A stretch of DNA of 64,000 nucleotides from Verrucomicrobiaceae bacterium. Lineage in GTDB: Bacteria > Verrucomicrobiota > Verrucomicrobiia > Verrucomicrobiales > Verrucomicrobiaceae. How positions within the stretch are numbered: position 1 is the stretch's first letter; every line of letters begins with the position of its first letter. The notes under the pieces were generated by a model that saw only the letters and a program-made list of their open reading frames with translations, was not told where the DNA came from and did not search any database. The stretch covers positions 303,868-367,867 of the forward strand of contig JAEUHN010000004.1 in NCBI GenBank assembly GCA_016795365.1. The letters run 5' to 3'. Made by a program: the position numbers and the translations under genes. Of the stretch, positions 7,946 through 17,496 are shown one piece after another.

Positions 7946-10666
7946 TCAGCGCAGATACATAAACTCATTCGCCGCAAGCAAGCCCTGGCACACCAGCGCC
8001 CAGGCGCGCTCGGGTTTTTCAGTGGCAGAGACTTCGCGAACAAAGGCGAGCACGCGTGATTGCTCTTCCTGCGTGGCAGGACGGGAATAGAGGATCTGGT
8101 AGGCCTGATCCGCGCGCTGGGCATCGGTTTGGGCGGGCTGCTTCAGCAATCGCTGAGCCAGGCGCTGAGCGCTCTCCATGGTCACGGGAGCATTCAGCAT
8201 CATGAGCGCCTGGGGAGCGATGACAGTGCTGTTGCGACTGCCCGTGGGCATCGTGGGATCGGGGAAATCGAACTGCTCCAGCAGATCATAGAGATGGTTG
8301 CGAATGATCGGAAGATACAAGGCTCGACGCGGCGTCTCGTAGGTCGTGTGATCGCGGCTGGTGTGATTGAAGACAAACTCACGATTGCGCAACGGGATCG
8401 TTTTGCCTCCGATCTGCGGGCTGAGCCAGCCGCTCACAGCGAGCATAGCATCCCGCACCTCCTCGGCTTCCAGCCGCTGGAGACTGAAGCGCCAAAGCAG
8501 CTTGTTCTCAGGATCGACCAGGCGCGGATCGTTCTTGCTGTCAGTCATCGACCATGAGGGCGAACTGCTCTGCTGATAGGTCGCAGAGTTCATGATCAGG
8601 CGGTGCATGTCCTTGATGGACCACCCATTCTCCATGAACACCCTGGCGAGGTAGTCGAGCAACTCGGGGTTGCTCGGCTTGTCCCCCAGCAGACCGAAGT
8701 TGTCCGTGGAAGGCACGATGCCCTGGCCGAAGTGCCAGCGCCACAGCCGGTTCACAAACACACGCGCCGTCAGCGGATGCTCACTGCTCGCCAGCCAGCG
8801 AGCCAGCTCCAGACGACCGCTTTGTTTGGCTGGCATCACGGGCTTGGTAAAACTGGTGCGCATCACCTCGGGGAAGCCGCGCTCCACCTCCTTGCCCAGC
8901 GTGAGATAGCTACCCCGAATGTGAATGGGCAGAGTCTTCTTTACCTCCCCATCGGCCACACTCATGAGGGCGGGAGGCTCAGGCGTCTTGTCCTCCATCA
9001 CCATCGCGTCCTCGTTCATGGCCTCGATCTTGGCCAAGGTGGCGGCGTCAAAGGCATGGGCATCTTTGTCCGGCACGGCGAGGAAGCCCGCGATGTCCGC
9101 CAGAGCGTCCTGCGCTGCCTTGTCTTTCGTGTCAGCGAAACGGGCAGCGTAAGTTTGCTTCATCTTCGCCAGATCACCGCCGCGTGAGTCACGCCATGCG
9201 GCAAAGAACGGATGCTCGGGGTTGCGGGCGAGATACTGGCGGCAGGTGAGCAGGTAACGCGGACGCAACTTCAGCTTGGCAGCAAGCGCTTCCACCTCGC
9301 TGAACTCGGGTTCATCGCGCAGCTGGGCCGCTGCGAAAAGATAGTCGGCAGCCTGTCTGTGCAGTTCGGCTTTCAGATCTTTGCGTGCCTTGGCGATGAA
9401 GGCGGTGACTTCAGCTTTGCGCTCCTTCACCTTCTTTTCGTAAGCGGCTTTGGCGGCGAGCATCTCAGGCGTCGCAAGGCTGTGCTCATACCAGAACTTG
9501 ATCGCGCCCATCTTCTCGTCAGCCAGGCTGCGGGTGCTCCGGAAAATGGCCGCCATGGCGTAGTAGTCGGCCTGAGTGATGGGATCAAACTTGTGATCGT
9601 GGCAGCGCACGCAGCCGAGGGTCATGCCGAGGAAGGCCTTGCCCAGGGTGTCGATTTGCTCGTCGATGATGTCCATCTCGAGCTTCTGCCGGTCGGGCTC
9701 GGCGAGCACGCGAGCTCCCAACGAAAGGAATCCGGTGGCCGTGATCGCATCGTTGCGAGCCTTCTGATCATGCTCAGGCAGCAAGTCGCCTGCGATTTGT
9801 TCGACGACGAATTGGTCGAAGGGCTTATCGTCATTGAAGGCACGAACGACGTAGTCGCGGTAGCGCCAGGCATGGCCGAAGGCGATGTTCTCATCCATCC
9901 CATTCGAGTCTGCATAACGAGCCACATCCAGCCAATGACGGCCCCAACGTTCACCATAGTGTGGCGATGACAGCAGACGCTCGATGACGCGTGAAAAGGC
10001 CTCGGGCGACGTGTCCTTCTCGAAAGCGTCCACCTCTTCAGGTGTGGGAGGCAAACCAATCAAATCAAAGGTGGCACGGCGAATCAGTGTGCGACGATCT
10101 GCTGGGAGAGCGGAGGGCAAACCTTTCTCAGCCAACTTGGACCGGACCAAGGCATCAATCGGCGGCAACGTCCGACCATCGGGCCCTTTGAGTTCCGGCG
10201 GAGTCACAGCCTTCAAAGGCGAAAACGCCCAGTGCTTGCGACCTTCCTCGATGTTGATCGTCTTCTCGTGTTTGACTGCCACCGCACCTGTGCGCGGATC
10301 CGGTGCCCCCATCTTGATCCATGCCTCAATGGCTGCGCGCTCGCTCGCTGGCAGCGGTGCTTTCGGCGGCATCTGCAGGTCCTGATTCTCGTAGCGAATC
10401 GCCTCCACGATCTTGCTCTTATCGGGGTCGCCGGGCACTAGGCCGGGGCCCGCATCACCGCCCTTGAGCAGGGCCTCTTTGGAGTCCATCGCGAGACCGC
10501 CCTTGATCTTGTTCTTCTCATGCGAGTGGCACTCGTAGCAGCGACTGATCAGCACGGGGCGCACATTCTTCTCGAAGAACGCGATCCCGTCCGCCGGCTC
10601 GGCCGCGTGGAGACCTCTCACAAAGAGTGAGGTCGTGAGGATAGCAGCCAGGGGAATGGTTTTCAT
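7946..10666 (-). CDS. PSCyt1-DUF1549-DUF1553 secreted c-type cytochrome protein
   Basis: A 906-residue exported protein with the planctomycete/verrucomicrobial PSCyt1, DUF1549 (PSCyt2) and DUF1553 (PSD1) architecture. The start at 10666 gives a signal peptide (MKTIPLAAILTTSLFVRG); an ATG four codons upstream is equally open. A heme-binding CYECH lies at residues 43-47 in the PSCyt1 part. DUF1549 spans about 168-378 and contains a second CxxCH (CVRCH, 352-356, then DHKFDPI). DUF1553 runs from about 625 to 880 (SGRLELARWLASSEHPLTAR onward). The family is very widespread in this superphylum. Its biochemical role is not established, but it often lies beside DUF1501 genes and sulfatases. Here it is convergent with the TIM-barrel gene across the palindrome, and its 5' end faces the AI-2E-type gene. 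Confidence 0.92.
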   Translation of the reverse strand: MKTIPLAAILTTSLFVRGLHAAEPADGIAFFEKNVRPVLISRCYECHSHEKNKIKGGLAMDSKEALLKGGDAGPGLVPGDPDKSKIVEAIRYENQDLQMPPKAPLPASERAAIEAWIKMGAPDPRTGAVAVKHEKTINIEEGRKHWAFSPLKAVTPPELKGPDGRTLPPIDALVRSKLAEKGLPSALPADRRTLIRRATFDLIGLPPTPEEVDAFEKDTSPEAFSRVIERLLSSPHYGERWGRHWLDVARYADSNGMDENIAFGHAWRYRDYVVRAFNDDKPFDQFVVEQIAGDLLPEHDQKARNDAITATGFLSLGARVLAEPDRQKLEMDIIDEQIDTLGKAFLGMTLGCVRCHDHKFDPITQADYYAMAAIFRSTRSLADEKMGAIKFWYEHSLATPEMLAAKAAYEKKVKERKAEVTAFIAKARKDLKAELHRQAADYLFAAAQLRDEPEFSEVEALAAKLKLRPRYLLTCRQYLARNPEHPFFAAWRDSRGGDLAKMKQTYAARFADTKDKAAQDALADIAGFLAVPDKDAHAFDAATLAKIEAMNEDAMVMEDKTPEPPALMSVADGEVKKTLPIHIRGSYLTLGKEVERGFPEVMRTSFTKPVMPAKQSGRLELARWLASSEHPLTARVFVNRLWRWHFGQGIVPSTDNFGLLGDKPSNPELLDYLARVFMENGWSIKDMHRLIMNSATYQQSSSPSWSMTDSKNDPRLVDPENKLLWRFSLQRLEAEEVRDAMLAVSGWLSPQIGGKTIPLRNREFVFNHTSRDHTTYETPRRALYLPIIRNHLYDLLEQFDFPDPTMPTGSRNSTVIAPQALMMLNAPVTMESAQRLAQRLLKQPAQTDAQRADQAYQILYSRPATQEEQSRVLAFVREVSATEKPERAWALVCQGLLAANEFMYLR

Positions 10667-10850
10667 CACAGCAAGCATAGAACGGCGCAGAAACTACGCC
10701 GGGCAGCGACACCTTCTTGCCCTGGGGTATCACACTCGCGCCGTTGTCTGGGATGCCTCGCTCAGCGTCCGGTCTCCACATTGCTCACGTCTTTGGAATT
10801 CCCATTCGCGCTTCCTCCGCTATGATCGGCCCACTTTTTCGCCGTTCCTC

Positions 10851-12245
10851 ATGCGCAAGCTCCCCACTCCCTTTCATCTCAACGCCTTCTGGACGGCCGT
10901 TGCTGCCGTCTCGATCACCGTGATCATCGCCATCTCGGTCGGCTTCGTTTATCTGGGCACGCAGATCATCGCCTTCCTCCAGCCCATCTTGATTCCCTTC
11001 GCCGTTGCTGGCGTGCTGGCCTACCTCCTGGAGCCTTTGGTCGCAAGGCTGGTGCGATGGGGTCTCTCGCGTCAGCGGGCCGTGATACTCGTGTTCACCC
11101 TGTTCTCCGCCGTGATCGCGGGGATCACCTTGCTGATCGTTCCCACCCTCGTTCGCCAGGGCGCACAATTTGTGAAGGAAGTGCCCGTGTATGCCGAGAA
11201 GGCGAAGGGCCGGGTGTCCGCCTTTGCCACCGAATGGCATGACACGATCAAGAAGGAAACGGGGATCGAGATCCTGGACTTCTTCGGGCCGAGCACCACG
11301 AAGAAGGACGATGCATCGTCTCGCCAGACTCCCGCAACAAGCACGCCAGCGCCTGCACCTTCGGCCACTGTAGTCCAGGCCCAGCCAACGCCGCCCACGA
11401 CTGGCGATGCGTCTACACCAAAAGATGCCACGGCGCCCGCCTCGCCAGCCCATGCGGATGCCTTTGATCCAAACGATCTGCTCAACGGCGATTGGCTGAA
11501 GGATGCGATGACCAATGTCGCGCCAGCCACGTGGTCGCTCGTCCGCCGCAGCGTGGGTGGATTCTTGGGCGTGTTCGGCTTCCTGCTCAGCCTCGTGATC
11601 GTGCCGCTTTACCTCTACTACTTCCTCACGGAGAGCGCCGAGATTCGTGAGAAGTGGACGCACTACCTGCCGCTCCGTGCTTCACAGTTCAAAGACGAAG
11701 TGGTGGGCACGCTCTCGGACATCAATCGCTACCTCATCGCCTTCTTCCGCGGGCAGCTGCTCGTGTCCTTGATCAACGGACTGGCCACCGGCCTAGGCTT
11801 GGTCATCGTCGGGCTCAAGTTCGGCTGGCTCATCGGCCTCTCGCTCTGCGCGCTCGGCATGATTCCCTACCTCGGCATCATCTTGTGCTGGGTGCCCGCT
11901 GTGATCATCGCCTCGGTGCAAGGCGGCGACGGCACCTGGATCACTGGCGATCCCTGGTGGGTCTTCCCGCTTGTCGTCACCGGCATCTTCGCCCTGGTGC
12001 AGCAGATCGACGGGCTCTTCATCACGCCCAAGATCGTCGGCGAGTCCGTGGGGCTCCACCCGATGACGGTCATCATGTCCGTCTTCCTTTGGTCGCTGAT
12101 CATGGGTGGTCTGCTCGGCGCCATCCTCGCCGTGCCACTGACCGCTTCCGTGAAGGTGCTCTTCCAGAGATACATCTGGCACGCCCGCCTCAAATCAGAG
12201 GCTGCAGTCGCTCCCGAAGAGCCCGAAGCCACTCCGTCTGCCTGA
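10851..12245 (+). CDS. AI-2E family transporter (PerM-like membrane protein)
   Basis: A 464-residue inner-membrane protein. The start at 10851 (MRKLPTPFHLNAFW) directly precedes the first membrane helix. The N-terminal half has paired helices (about 13-35, 40-60, 75-100), and the C-terminal half has the typical helix bundle with LPLYLYYFLTE-, GQLLVSLINGLATGLGL- and IGEAVGLHP-like segments (here GESVGLHPMTVIMSVFLWS). Between them lies a low-complexity Thr/Pro/Ala linker (about 145-215) that is longer than in most relatives. The family includes autoinducer-2 exporters and Na+/H+ antiporter-like proteins, so the substrate cannot be inferred. It stands alone, with convergent genes downstream and the divergent cytochrome gene upstream. 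Confidence 0.88.
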   Translation: MRKLPTPFHLNAFWTAVAAVSITVIIAISVGFVYLGTQIIAFLQPILIPFAVAGVLAYLLEPLVARLVRWGLSRQRAVILVFTLFSAVIAGITLLIVPTLVRQGAQFVKEVPVYAEKAKGRVSAFATEWHDTIKKETGIEILDFFGPSTTKKDDASSRQTPATSTPAPAPSATVVQAQPTPPTTGDASTPKDATAPASPAHADAFDPNDLLNGDWLKDAMTNVAPATWSLVRRSVGGFLGVFGFLLSLVIVPLYLYYFLTESAEIREKWTHYLPLRASQFKDEVVGTLSDINRYLIAFFRGQLLVSLINGLATGLGLVIVGLKFGWLIGLSLCALGMIPYLGIILCWVPAVIIASVQGGDGTWITGDPWWVFPLVVTGIFALVQQIDGLFITPKIVGESVGLHPMTVIMSVFLWSLIMGGLLGAILAVPLTASVKVLFQRYIWHARLKSEAAVAPEEPEATPSA

Positions 12246-12504
12246 AAACGGACAAACTGTTCCAGCAGCAGGCCAGGCAAGAGTCTCCCTATCCTCGCAC
12301 ATCTGACTGCATTTCGTCGCGGTCACGAATCGCTCACGGCAACAGCGACACTAGCGCATCGTGCCAAGCCTCAGTCGTCACAACGCATCCAGCTCTTGAA
12401 TGAGGTATCCAAGTCTGCCGAAGCAGGCCGCGAGCACCGCAGCCACCCGGTGGTGCCCCAAAGTCGTCGCCTAAAGAAATGTGATCGTGATCAGCGAGCC
12501 TTTT

Positions 12505-13920
12505 CTAATTCTCGACTTTTTTCCGGGCCTTCTTTTTCTTCTTCTCGCCAGTGTCCTCTTTGCCACCTCTGCCTCCGATATCTTCATGATTGGAGGTCGG
12601 AAGCATCTTCGCGAGTTCGCTCTTGGTTCCGGCATACTGAGGGTCGCTGGCGAGGTTGGTCCACTCATAGGGATCAGTGGCCTCATTGTAGAGTTCCTCC
12701 TCGCCCGTGTTGTAGCGAATGTATCTCCATCCTTCATTACGAATGCCGTGATTGTTAAAGCGATACGTGGTCATCGCAGGCGTACTCCAGGCAGCCTTCG
12801 GATCAGCCAGCAATGCCTTGATGCTGGATCCGTCCAGGTGCGCAGGCTTCGGCAGTCCGCAGAGATCCATGAGCGTGGGGTAGATGCTCATGTAGTCCAC
12901 CGTTCGATCGCAGATGCTGTCAGGCTTCGTCACGCCTGGTGCCACCCAGATCAACGGCGCACGAGTGGCCTCTTCCCATAGCGTAAACTTCCTCCAGTGC
13001 TCCTTCTCCCCAAGGTGCCAGCCATGGTCGCCCCAGAACACGATGATCGTGTTGTCCTTGAACGCGCTTTTGTCGAAGGCCTCCATCAGTCGCCCGATGT
13101 TCATGTCGGTGTAAGCACAGGCCGCGAGATAGCCCTGAATTGCCTCTTTCCAACGTCCGCTCTGGAGCATGGCGGCGTGATCGCCTTCAGGTCGTGCCAT
13201 CTTGAGGCCAGCTGGTGGAATGTCCGCCAGATCCCCTTCCTTCGTCGGAGGCAGCTCGATCTTGTCGAGCGGGAACATGTCATAATACTTCTTCGGCACG
13301 AACCAGGGCATGTGAGGCTTGTGCAGCCCCACCGCCAGGAACAACGGCTTGTCGTGCTTCTTACCGAGCTGCTCAATGCCGTAGTTCGTGATGTCGTAGT
13401 CGTCGATGTCTTCGTCTTTGCAGTCGATGGGCGCAAACTTGATTCCCCCCACTCCATCGCCCTGCCCCTCGGCAGGCGTGGGATTGCCGTGCTTTCTGCC
13501 CTGGCGATCAAGATAGTCATCCCACTCCTCGCGACGCGTGTAGGACTCGTGGTAAATCTTACCCGCCCCACACACGAAGTAGCCACCACTGCGGAAGGCC
13601 GCGGTCAGAGGTTTGTCGATCGAAATCACCGTGCGCCAGTCGTTGTTGTTCTCATACACTCCCGTCGTCGAAGGCCTCATGCCGCTCATCAGCGCCGCCC
13701 GCGATGGGTTGCACACCGGAGCTGCACAGTAACTGCGCGTGAAACGAACTCCACGCGCGGCCAGCTTGTCGATGTTGGGCGTGATCGACTGCTTGTTTCG
13801 CCCCAGGTAGTGAACCCAGTGGTTGAGATCATCGACGGCAATGAACAAGACATTCGGCTTGTCCGCCGCGTGGAGCACGGCAGAGCAGCACAGCAGGAGA
13901 GCAACGGAAAGGAAGCGCAT
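12505..13920 (-). CDS. Secreted sulfatase (iduronate-2-sulfatase-like) with poly-lysine tail
   Basis: A 471-residue exported sulfatase. The ATG at 13920 gives a clean signal peptide (MRFLSVALLLCCSAVLHA); a start 21 bases upstream is possible but adds nothing. KPNVLFIAVDDLNHW supplies the metal aspartates, and VCNPSR gives the formylglycine C-x-P-S-R with the cysteine at residue 70. VFWGDHGWHLGEKEHW is the second active-site block. The pattern (ITPNIDKLAARGV, LCGLPKPAHLDG) resembles iduronate-2-sulfatase and choline-sulfatase-like bacterial enzymes. The C-terminus is strongly basic (GEKKKKKARKK), as in the first sulfatase of the window. It is divergent from ilvA (160 bp between starts) and convergent with the AI-2E gene across 259 bp in which no clear hairpin terminator was seen. 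Confidence 0.93.
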   Translation of the reverse strand: MRFLSVALLLCCSAVLHAADKPNVLFIAVDDLNHWVHYLGRNKQSITPNIDKLAARGVRFTRSYCAAPVCNPSRAALMSGMRPSTTGVYENNNDWRTVISIDKPLTAAFRSGGYFVCGAGKIYHESYTRREEWDDYLDRQGRKHGNPTPAEGQGDGVGGIKFAPIDCKDEDIDDYDITNYGIEQLGKKHDKPLFLAVGLHKPHMPWFVPKKYYDMFPLDKIELPPTKEGDLADIPPAGLKMARPEGDHAAMLQSGRWKEAIQGYLAACAYTDMNIGRLMEAFDKSAFKDNTIIVFWGDHGWHLGEKEHWRKFTLWEEATRAPLIWVAPGVTKPDSICDRTVDYMSIYPTLMDLCGLPKPAHLDGSSIKALLADPKAAWSTPAMTTYRFNNHGIRNEGWRYIRYNTGEEELYNEATDPYEWTNLASDPQYAGTKSELAKMLPTSNHEDIGGRGGKEDTGEKKKKKARKKVEN

Positions 13921-14080
13921 GGTGGGCGCGGTAACGCACATTCAAGTCGGGTCTTGCGTCCAGCTCTTCGGAGACCTTCATTTCACGCGTTCCTGAACGA
14001 AGCGAACCAGACTTCACAAATGCGCCCCCAGGGCAAAACCTCTTGCGATCAATCGCCACACAACGGATGAGGCAAGTAAG

Positions 14081-15628
14081 ATGGAACGCGAGAACTTGCC
14101 GCTGGAGCGACGACTGAGACAGGAGATTTTGTTCGCACGCGAGCGAGTGTATCGCTTCGCGTCGGCGACACCGATTGAGCGTCTCGTGCTGCCTGGCAAC
14201 GAACCCGGCCCTGAGGTCTGGGTGAAGCGCGAGGATTTGTCGCCCGTGAAAAGCTACAAGTGGCGCGGTGCGTGCAACTGCATGGCACAACTGACGACGG
14301 AGCAACGCGAGCGCGGAGTCGTGACGGCTTCCGCGGGCAATCACGCCCAAGGTGTCGCGCTCGCCGCGAAGACACTCGGCATCCAAGCACGCATCCACAT
14401 GCCGCGCTCGACGCCGAAGGTGAAGCAGAATGCCGTGCGGCATCATGGCGGCAATTTCGTGCAAATCGTGCTCACGGGTGACAGCTATGACGAAGCCGTG
14501 CTCGCTGCCCGCGAAGACGAGTGCACGAGCGGCGCGGTCTATATTCATGCCTATGATGACCTCGCTGTGATGGCAGGCCAGGGCACGCTGGCGGATGAAG
14601 TGGTGCTCTCGGGTCATGGCCCCTTCGATGCGGCGTATCTGCAAATCGGCGGCGGAGGCATGGCCTCGGCGGCAGCAGATTGGTTGAAAACGTATTGGCC
14701 CAGCATTGAGATCGTCGGCGTGGAAGGCGTCGGCCAAGCCTCGATGAAAGCAGCGCTGGAAGCAGGCAAGCCGGTGGAGCTTCATGACCTCGACATCTTC
14801 TGCGATGGCACCGCCGTGCGCAAAGCCGGGACGCTGCCGTTTGAGATTTGTCGCGAGATGCTCAGTCGCATCGCCACCGTGACCAATGCCGAAGTCAGCG
14901 CTGCCATCCGCGTCCTGTGGGAATCGTTGCGCTGCATCTCCGAGCCATCGGGCGCGATGGGCCTCGCTGCTGTGCTCAAGGATCGTGCGGCGCTGGCAGG
15001 CAAGAAGGTGCTCATCGTGATCACCGGCGCGAACATCGACTTCCTCCAACTCGGCCTCATCGCGCAATCGCAAGGCGCGAGCACCGCTGCCTCGCGCACG
15101 CTGCGCGTGAACATCCCCGAGCGTCCCGGTGCGATGCTCGGGCTGCTCGACACTTGCTTTGCCGGACTCAACATCGCCGACTTCCAATACGGTCTGCATG
15201 ACCCGAATGAAGCCTGGCCGATCTTCACCGTCACTGCCGATCAAGCCGACACGCTGGCCGCTTTGCCTGAGCGGCTGAAGGCGCATGGCTTCCAGTGGCA
15301 GGAACTCATCGAGGCTGTGGATGTCACCTTCCGTGCGATCCCGTTGCGTGGCGATCTGTTGACGCATCCCGTCTTCCTCCGCCTTGATTTCTACGAGCGT
15401 CCCGGTGCGCTGCACGACTTCCTCTCTCGCCTCATCCGCGACCGCGCGAGCCTCTGCTACTTCAACTACCGCCAGTCCGGCGAACGCATCGGTCGCGCCT
15501 TGATCGGTCTCACCTTCGAGTCCGCCGATGCTCGCACTTCCTTCCTCGCCGATCTCCCCGAGCACGGCGAAGGCTATCGCTCGTGCAAGCCCCTTGATGA
15601 AGCGACGACCGCGCGATTGATCGCGTGA
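14081..15628 (+). CDS. ilvA: Threonine ammonia-lyase (threonine deaminase), biosynthetic type
   Basis: A 515-residue cytoplasmic PLP enzyme that converts L-threonine to 2-oxobutanoate and ammonia, the first step of isoleucine synthesis. KREDLSPVKSYKWRGA carries the PLP Schiff-base lysine (K60). SAGNHAQG (84-91) contacts substrate, and GGGGM (190-194) is the phosphate-binding loop. The catalytic domain ends near residue 335, followed by about 180 residues with two ACT-like regulatory domains (LRVNIPERPGAMLGLLDTC and PVFLRLDFYERPGALHDFLS), as in the allosteric, isoleucine-inhibited form. Length matches biosynthetic IlvA. The start at 14081 has only a weak ribosome-binding site. No other branched-chain genes are adjacent; the nearest downstream gene in the same direction is the esterase at 15675, 46 bp away. 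Confidence 0.95.
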   Translation: MERENLPLERRLRQEILFARERVYRFASATPIERLVLPGNEPGPEVWVKREDLSPVKSYKWRGACNCMAQLTTEQRERGVVTASAGNHAQGVALAAKTLGIQARIHMPRSTPKVKQNAVRHHGGNFVQIVLTGDSYDEAVLAAREDECTSGAVYIHAYDDLAVMAGQGTLADEVVLSGHGPFDAAYLQIGGGGMASAAADWLKTYWPSIEIVGVEGVGQASMKAALEAGKPVELHDLDIFCDGTAVRKAGTLPFEICREMLSRIATVTNAEVSAAIRVLWESLRCISEPSGAMGLAAVLKDRAALAGKKVLIVITGANIDFLQLGLIAQSQGASTAASRTLRVNIPERPGAMLGLLDTCFAGLNIADFQYGLHDPNEAWPIFTVTADQADTLAALPERLKAHGFQWQELIEAVDVTFRAIPLRGDLLTHPVFLRLDFYERPGALHDFLSRLIRDRASLCYFNYRQSGERIGRALIGLTFESADARTSFLADLPEHGEGYRSCKPLDEATTARLIA

Positions 15629-15674
15629 AGGAAACTGCGCCTCAGCGAGTTCATAGTGACTGACTTTACCAGCC

Positions 15675-16550
15675 ATGATCCGCATTCTTCTCTACATCGT
15701 CCTCGCTTCGGTTGCCGCCGCCCAGACGCCTACTCCTCCCAAGACCAAGCAAGCCAACGACTATGTCGCCACGCTCGCAGCACCATTAAAACCGACGAGG
15801 CAGTTGGTTTACAAGAAGGTCGCAGACCGTGAGCTACAGCTGCATGTGTTTCAACCCGAAGGCTGGAAGGCATCCGACAAGCGCGCATGCTACGTCACTA
15901 TTCACGGCGGAGGCTGGACCGGCATGGGACCGGAACGCATGTATCCTTTCGCCGATCACTACGCGAAGCTCGGCCTCATGAGCTTCAGCGTGCAGTATCG
16001 GTTGGCCAGCGCGAAGACCAACACGACCGTCTTTGACTGTGTGAAGGACGTCCGCTCCGCCCTCCGCTATATCCGCATCCACGCGAGCGAACTGGGCATC
16101 GATCCCGACAAAATTATCGTCAGCGGCGGTTCCGCCGGTGGCCATCTCGCGGCTGCGACCGCGATGTTTGATACCGTGAATGAAGAAGGCGAGGACACCA
16201 AGATCTCCACCACACCGAGTGCGCTCATCTTGCTCTTTCCTGTCATCGACACGTCCAAGGAAGGCTACGGCAATGCACGTATCGGCGAGCGCTGGAAGGA
16301 ACTCTCGCCAGCACACAACGTCCGTGCAGGACTACCACCGACCATCACCTTCCACGGCACGGGCGACATCACCACGCCCTTCAAAGGTGCTCAGATCTTC
16401 CATGACGCGATGCTCAAAGCAGGCAACCGCAGCGAACTGGTCGTGAACGAAGGCGGTGCACACGGCTACCTGATGCGAACGAAGCCTTTGTTTGATGAAT
16501 GCCTGATGAAGTCAGATGCCTTTCTGAAGTCTCTGTCGCTGCTGCCATGA
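15675..16550 (+). CDS. Exported alpha/beta-hydrolase (esterase/lipase, BD-FAE/HSL-like)
   Basis: A 291-residue hydrolase with a signal peptide (MIRILLYIVLASVAAAQ), so probably periplasmic or secreted. HGGGW (77-81) is the oxyanion-hole motif, GGSAGG places the nucleophile at S153, HGTGDITTPF gives the acid D231, and EGGAHGY gives the catalytic H263. This is the carboxylesterase family that removes acetyl or feruloyl groups from polysaccharides, or works on short esters; the substrate is inferred only by family. It starts 46 bp after ilvA in the same direction and may be cotranscribed, although no functional link is obvious. A 196-bp non-coding stretch separates its stop from the convergent tlyA gene. 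Confidence 0.9.
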   Translation: MIRILLYIVLASVAAAQTPTPPKTKQANDYVATLAAPLKPTRQLVYKKVADRELQLHVFQPEGWKASDKRACYVTIHGGGWTGMGPERMYPFADHYAKLGLMSFSVQYRLASAKTNTTVFDCVKDVRSALRYIRIHASELGIDPDKIIVSGGSAGGHLAAATAMFDTVNEEGEDTKISTTPSALILLFPVIDTSKEGYGNARIGERWKELSPAHNVRAGLPPTITFHGTGDITTPFKGAQIFHDAMLKAGNRSELVVNEGGAHGYLMRTKPLFDECLMKSDAFLKSLSLLP

Positions 16551-16746
16551 CGCGTTTGCTCGAACCTTAGGCTGGTTAGCAATCCCGGCGATAACGCCCG
16601 GCACCTCGGCACGCTTGAGCGTGACGGAGTTCATGCGGCGCGAGATGCGGACCAACTTCACGATCATCACTCGATGTGGAAAGTCAGTCCTCGTAAGCAC
16701 TGACAAGCCCTCGAATGTCTGGCCTATTGGTCGTCGCACGGACAGC

Positions 16747-17481
16747 TCAGACTTTCCGAAACCAAGCGAGAAACTCCCGATTCCCGTCGGTGCCTTGGAT
16801 GGAAGATTCGGTGATGCCTTGCCACTGGAGGTCGGGCTGGGACTCGATGAAGTGCTGGATCTTGTCGCAAGCGCGCTGATGAAGCGCGGGGTCGCGGACG
16901 ATGCCACCACGTCCGATGTCTTCACGTTGCAGTTCGAACTGAGGCTTCACGAGCACCACGGCATCGGCTCCCGGCTTGAGGTGCGGAAAGACAGGCGGCA
17001 GGACGAGGGTGAGCGAAATGAAGGAGACATCGGCCACGAGCACATCGAAAGGCTCGGTCACATCGCTGGCAGCGAGATGGCGCACGTTGAACTTCTCGCG
17101 ACTGATGACGCGGGGGTCGTTGCGCAGTTTCCAGACAAGCTGATTGGTGCCCACATCGAAAGCATAAATTCGGATCGCTCCACGTTGGAGGAGGCAGTCG
17201 GTGAAGCCTCCGGTGGATGAACCTACATCGATGGCGACACGGCCCGTGACATCGATGCCAAAGTGATCGAGTGCACCCTCGAGCTTGAGTCCGCCCCGGG
17301 AGACAAAGCGAGGTGGAGTTTTGATTCGGACCTCGGCATCGGCGGAAACGAGGGTGCCAGTCTTGGTGCAGGGTTCGTCATGAACCAGCACTTCACCGGC
17401 CAGGATGAGGCGCTTGGCCTGCTCGCGCGAGGGGCTGAGCCCGCGCTGAACCAGGAGAAGATCGAGCCGCTCGCGGGCCAT
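16747..17481 (-). CDS. tlyA: TlyA-family rRNA 2'-O-methyltransferase / hemolysin A homologue
   Basis: A 244-residue cytoplasmic protein. The N-terminal S4 RNA-binding domain (about 1-60: MARERLDLLLVQRGLSPSRE, then EVLVHDEPCTKTG) is followed by an FtsJ-type SAM methyltransferase domain. DVGSSTGGFTDCLLQRGA (85-102) is the SAM-binding loop, followed by YAFDVGTNQLVWKLRNDPR and VDVSFISL-like residues (ADVSFISL). GIVRDP is a further family signature. TlyA proteins methylate 2'-hydroxyls of 16S and/or 23S rRNA; the older hemolysin name is secondary. The gene lies 15 bp downstream of the Pro/Ala-rich membrane-anchored gene at 17497-18297 in the same direction, so the two are likely cotranscribed. Confidence 0.94.
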   Translation of the reverse strand: MARERLDLLLVQRGLSPSREQAKRLILAGEVLVHDEPCTKTGTLVSADAEVRIKTPPRFVSRGGLKLEGALDHFGIDVTGRVAIDVGSSTGGFTDCLLQRGAIRIYAFDVGTNQLVWKLRNDPRVISREKFNVRHLAASDVTEPFDVLVADVSFISLTLVLPPVFPHLKPGADAVVLVKPQFELQREDIGRGGIVRDPALHQRACDKIQHFIESQPDLQWQGITESSIQGTDGNREFLAWFRKV

Positions 17482-17496
17482 GAGGTTCTGGTCTGC

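Noticed and set aside
13829..15685. Leftward 618-codon frame across ilvA
   Set aside because: Antisense shadow; ilvA has all catalytic motifs on the other strand.
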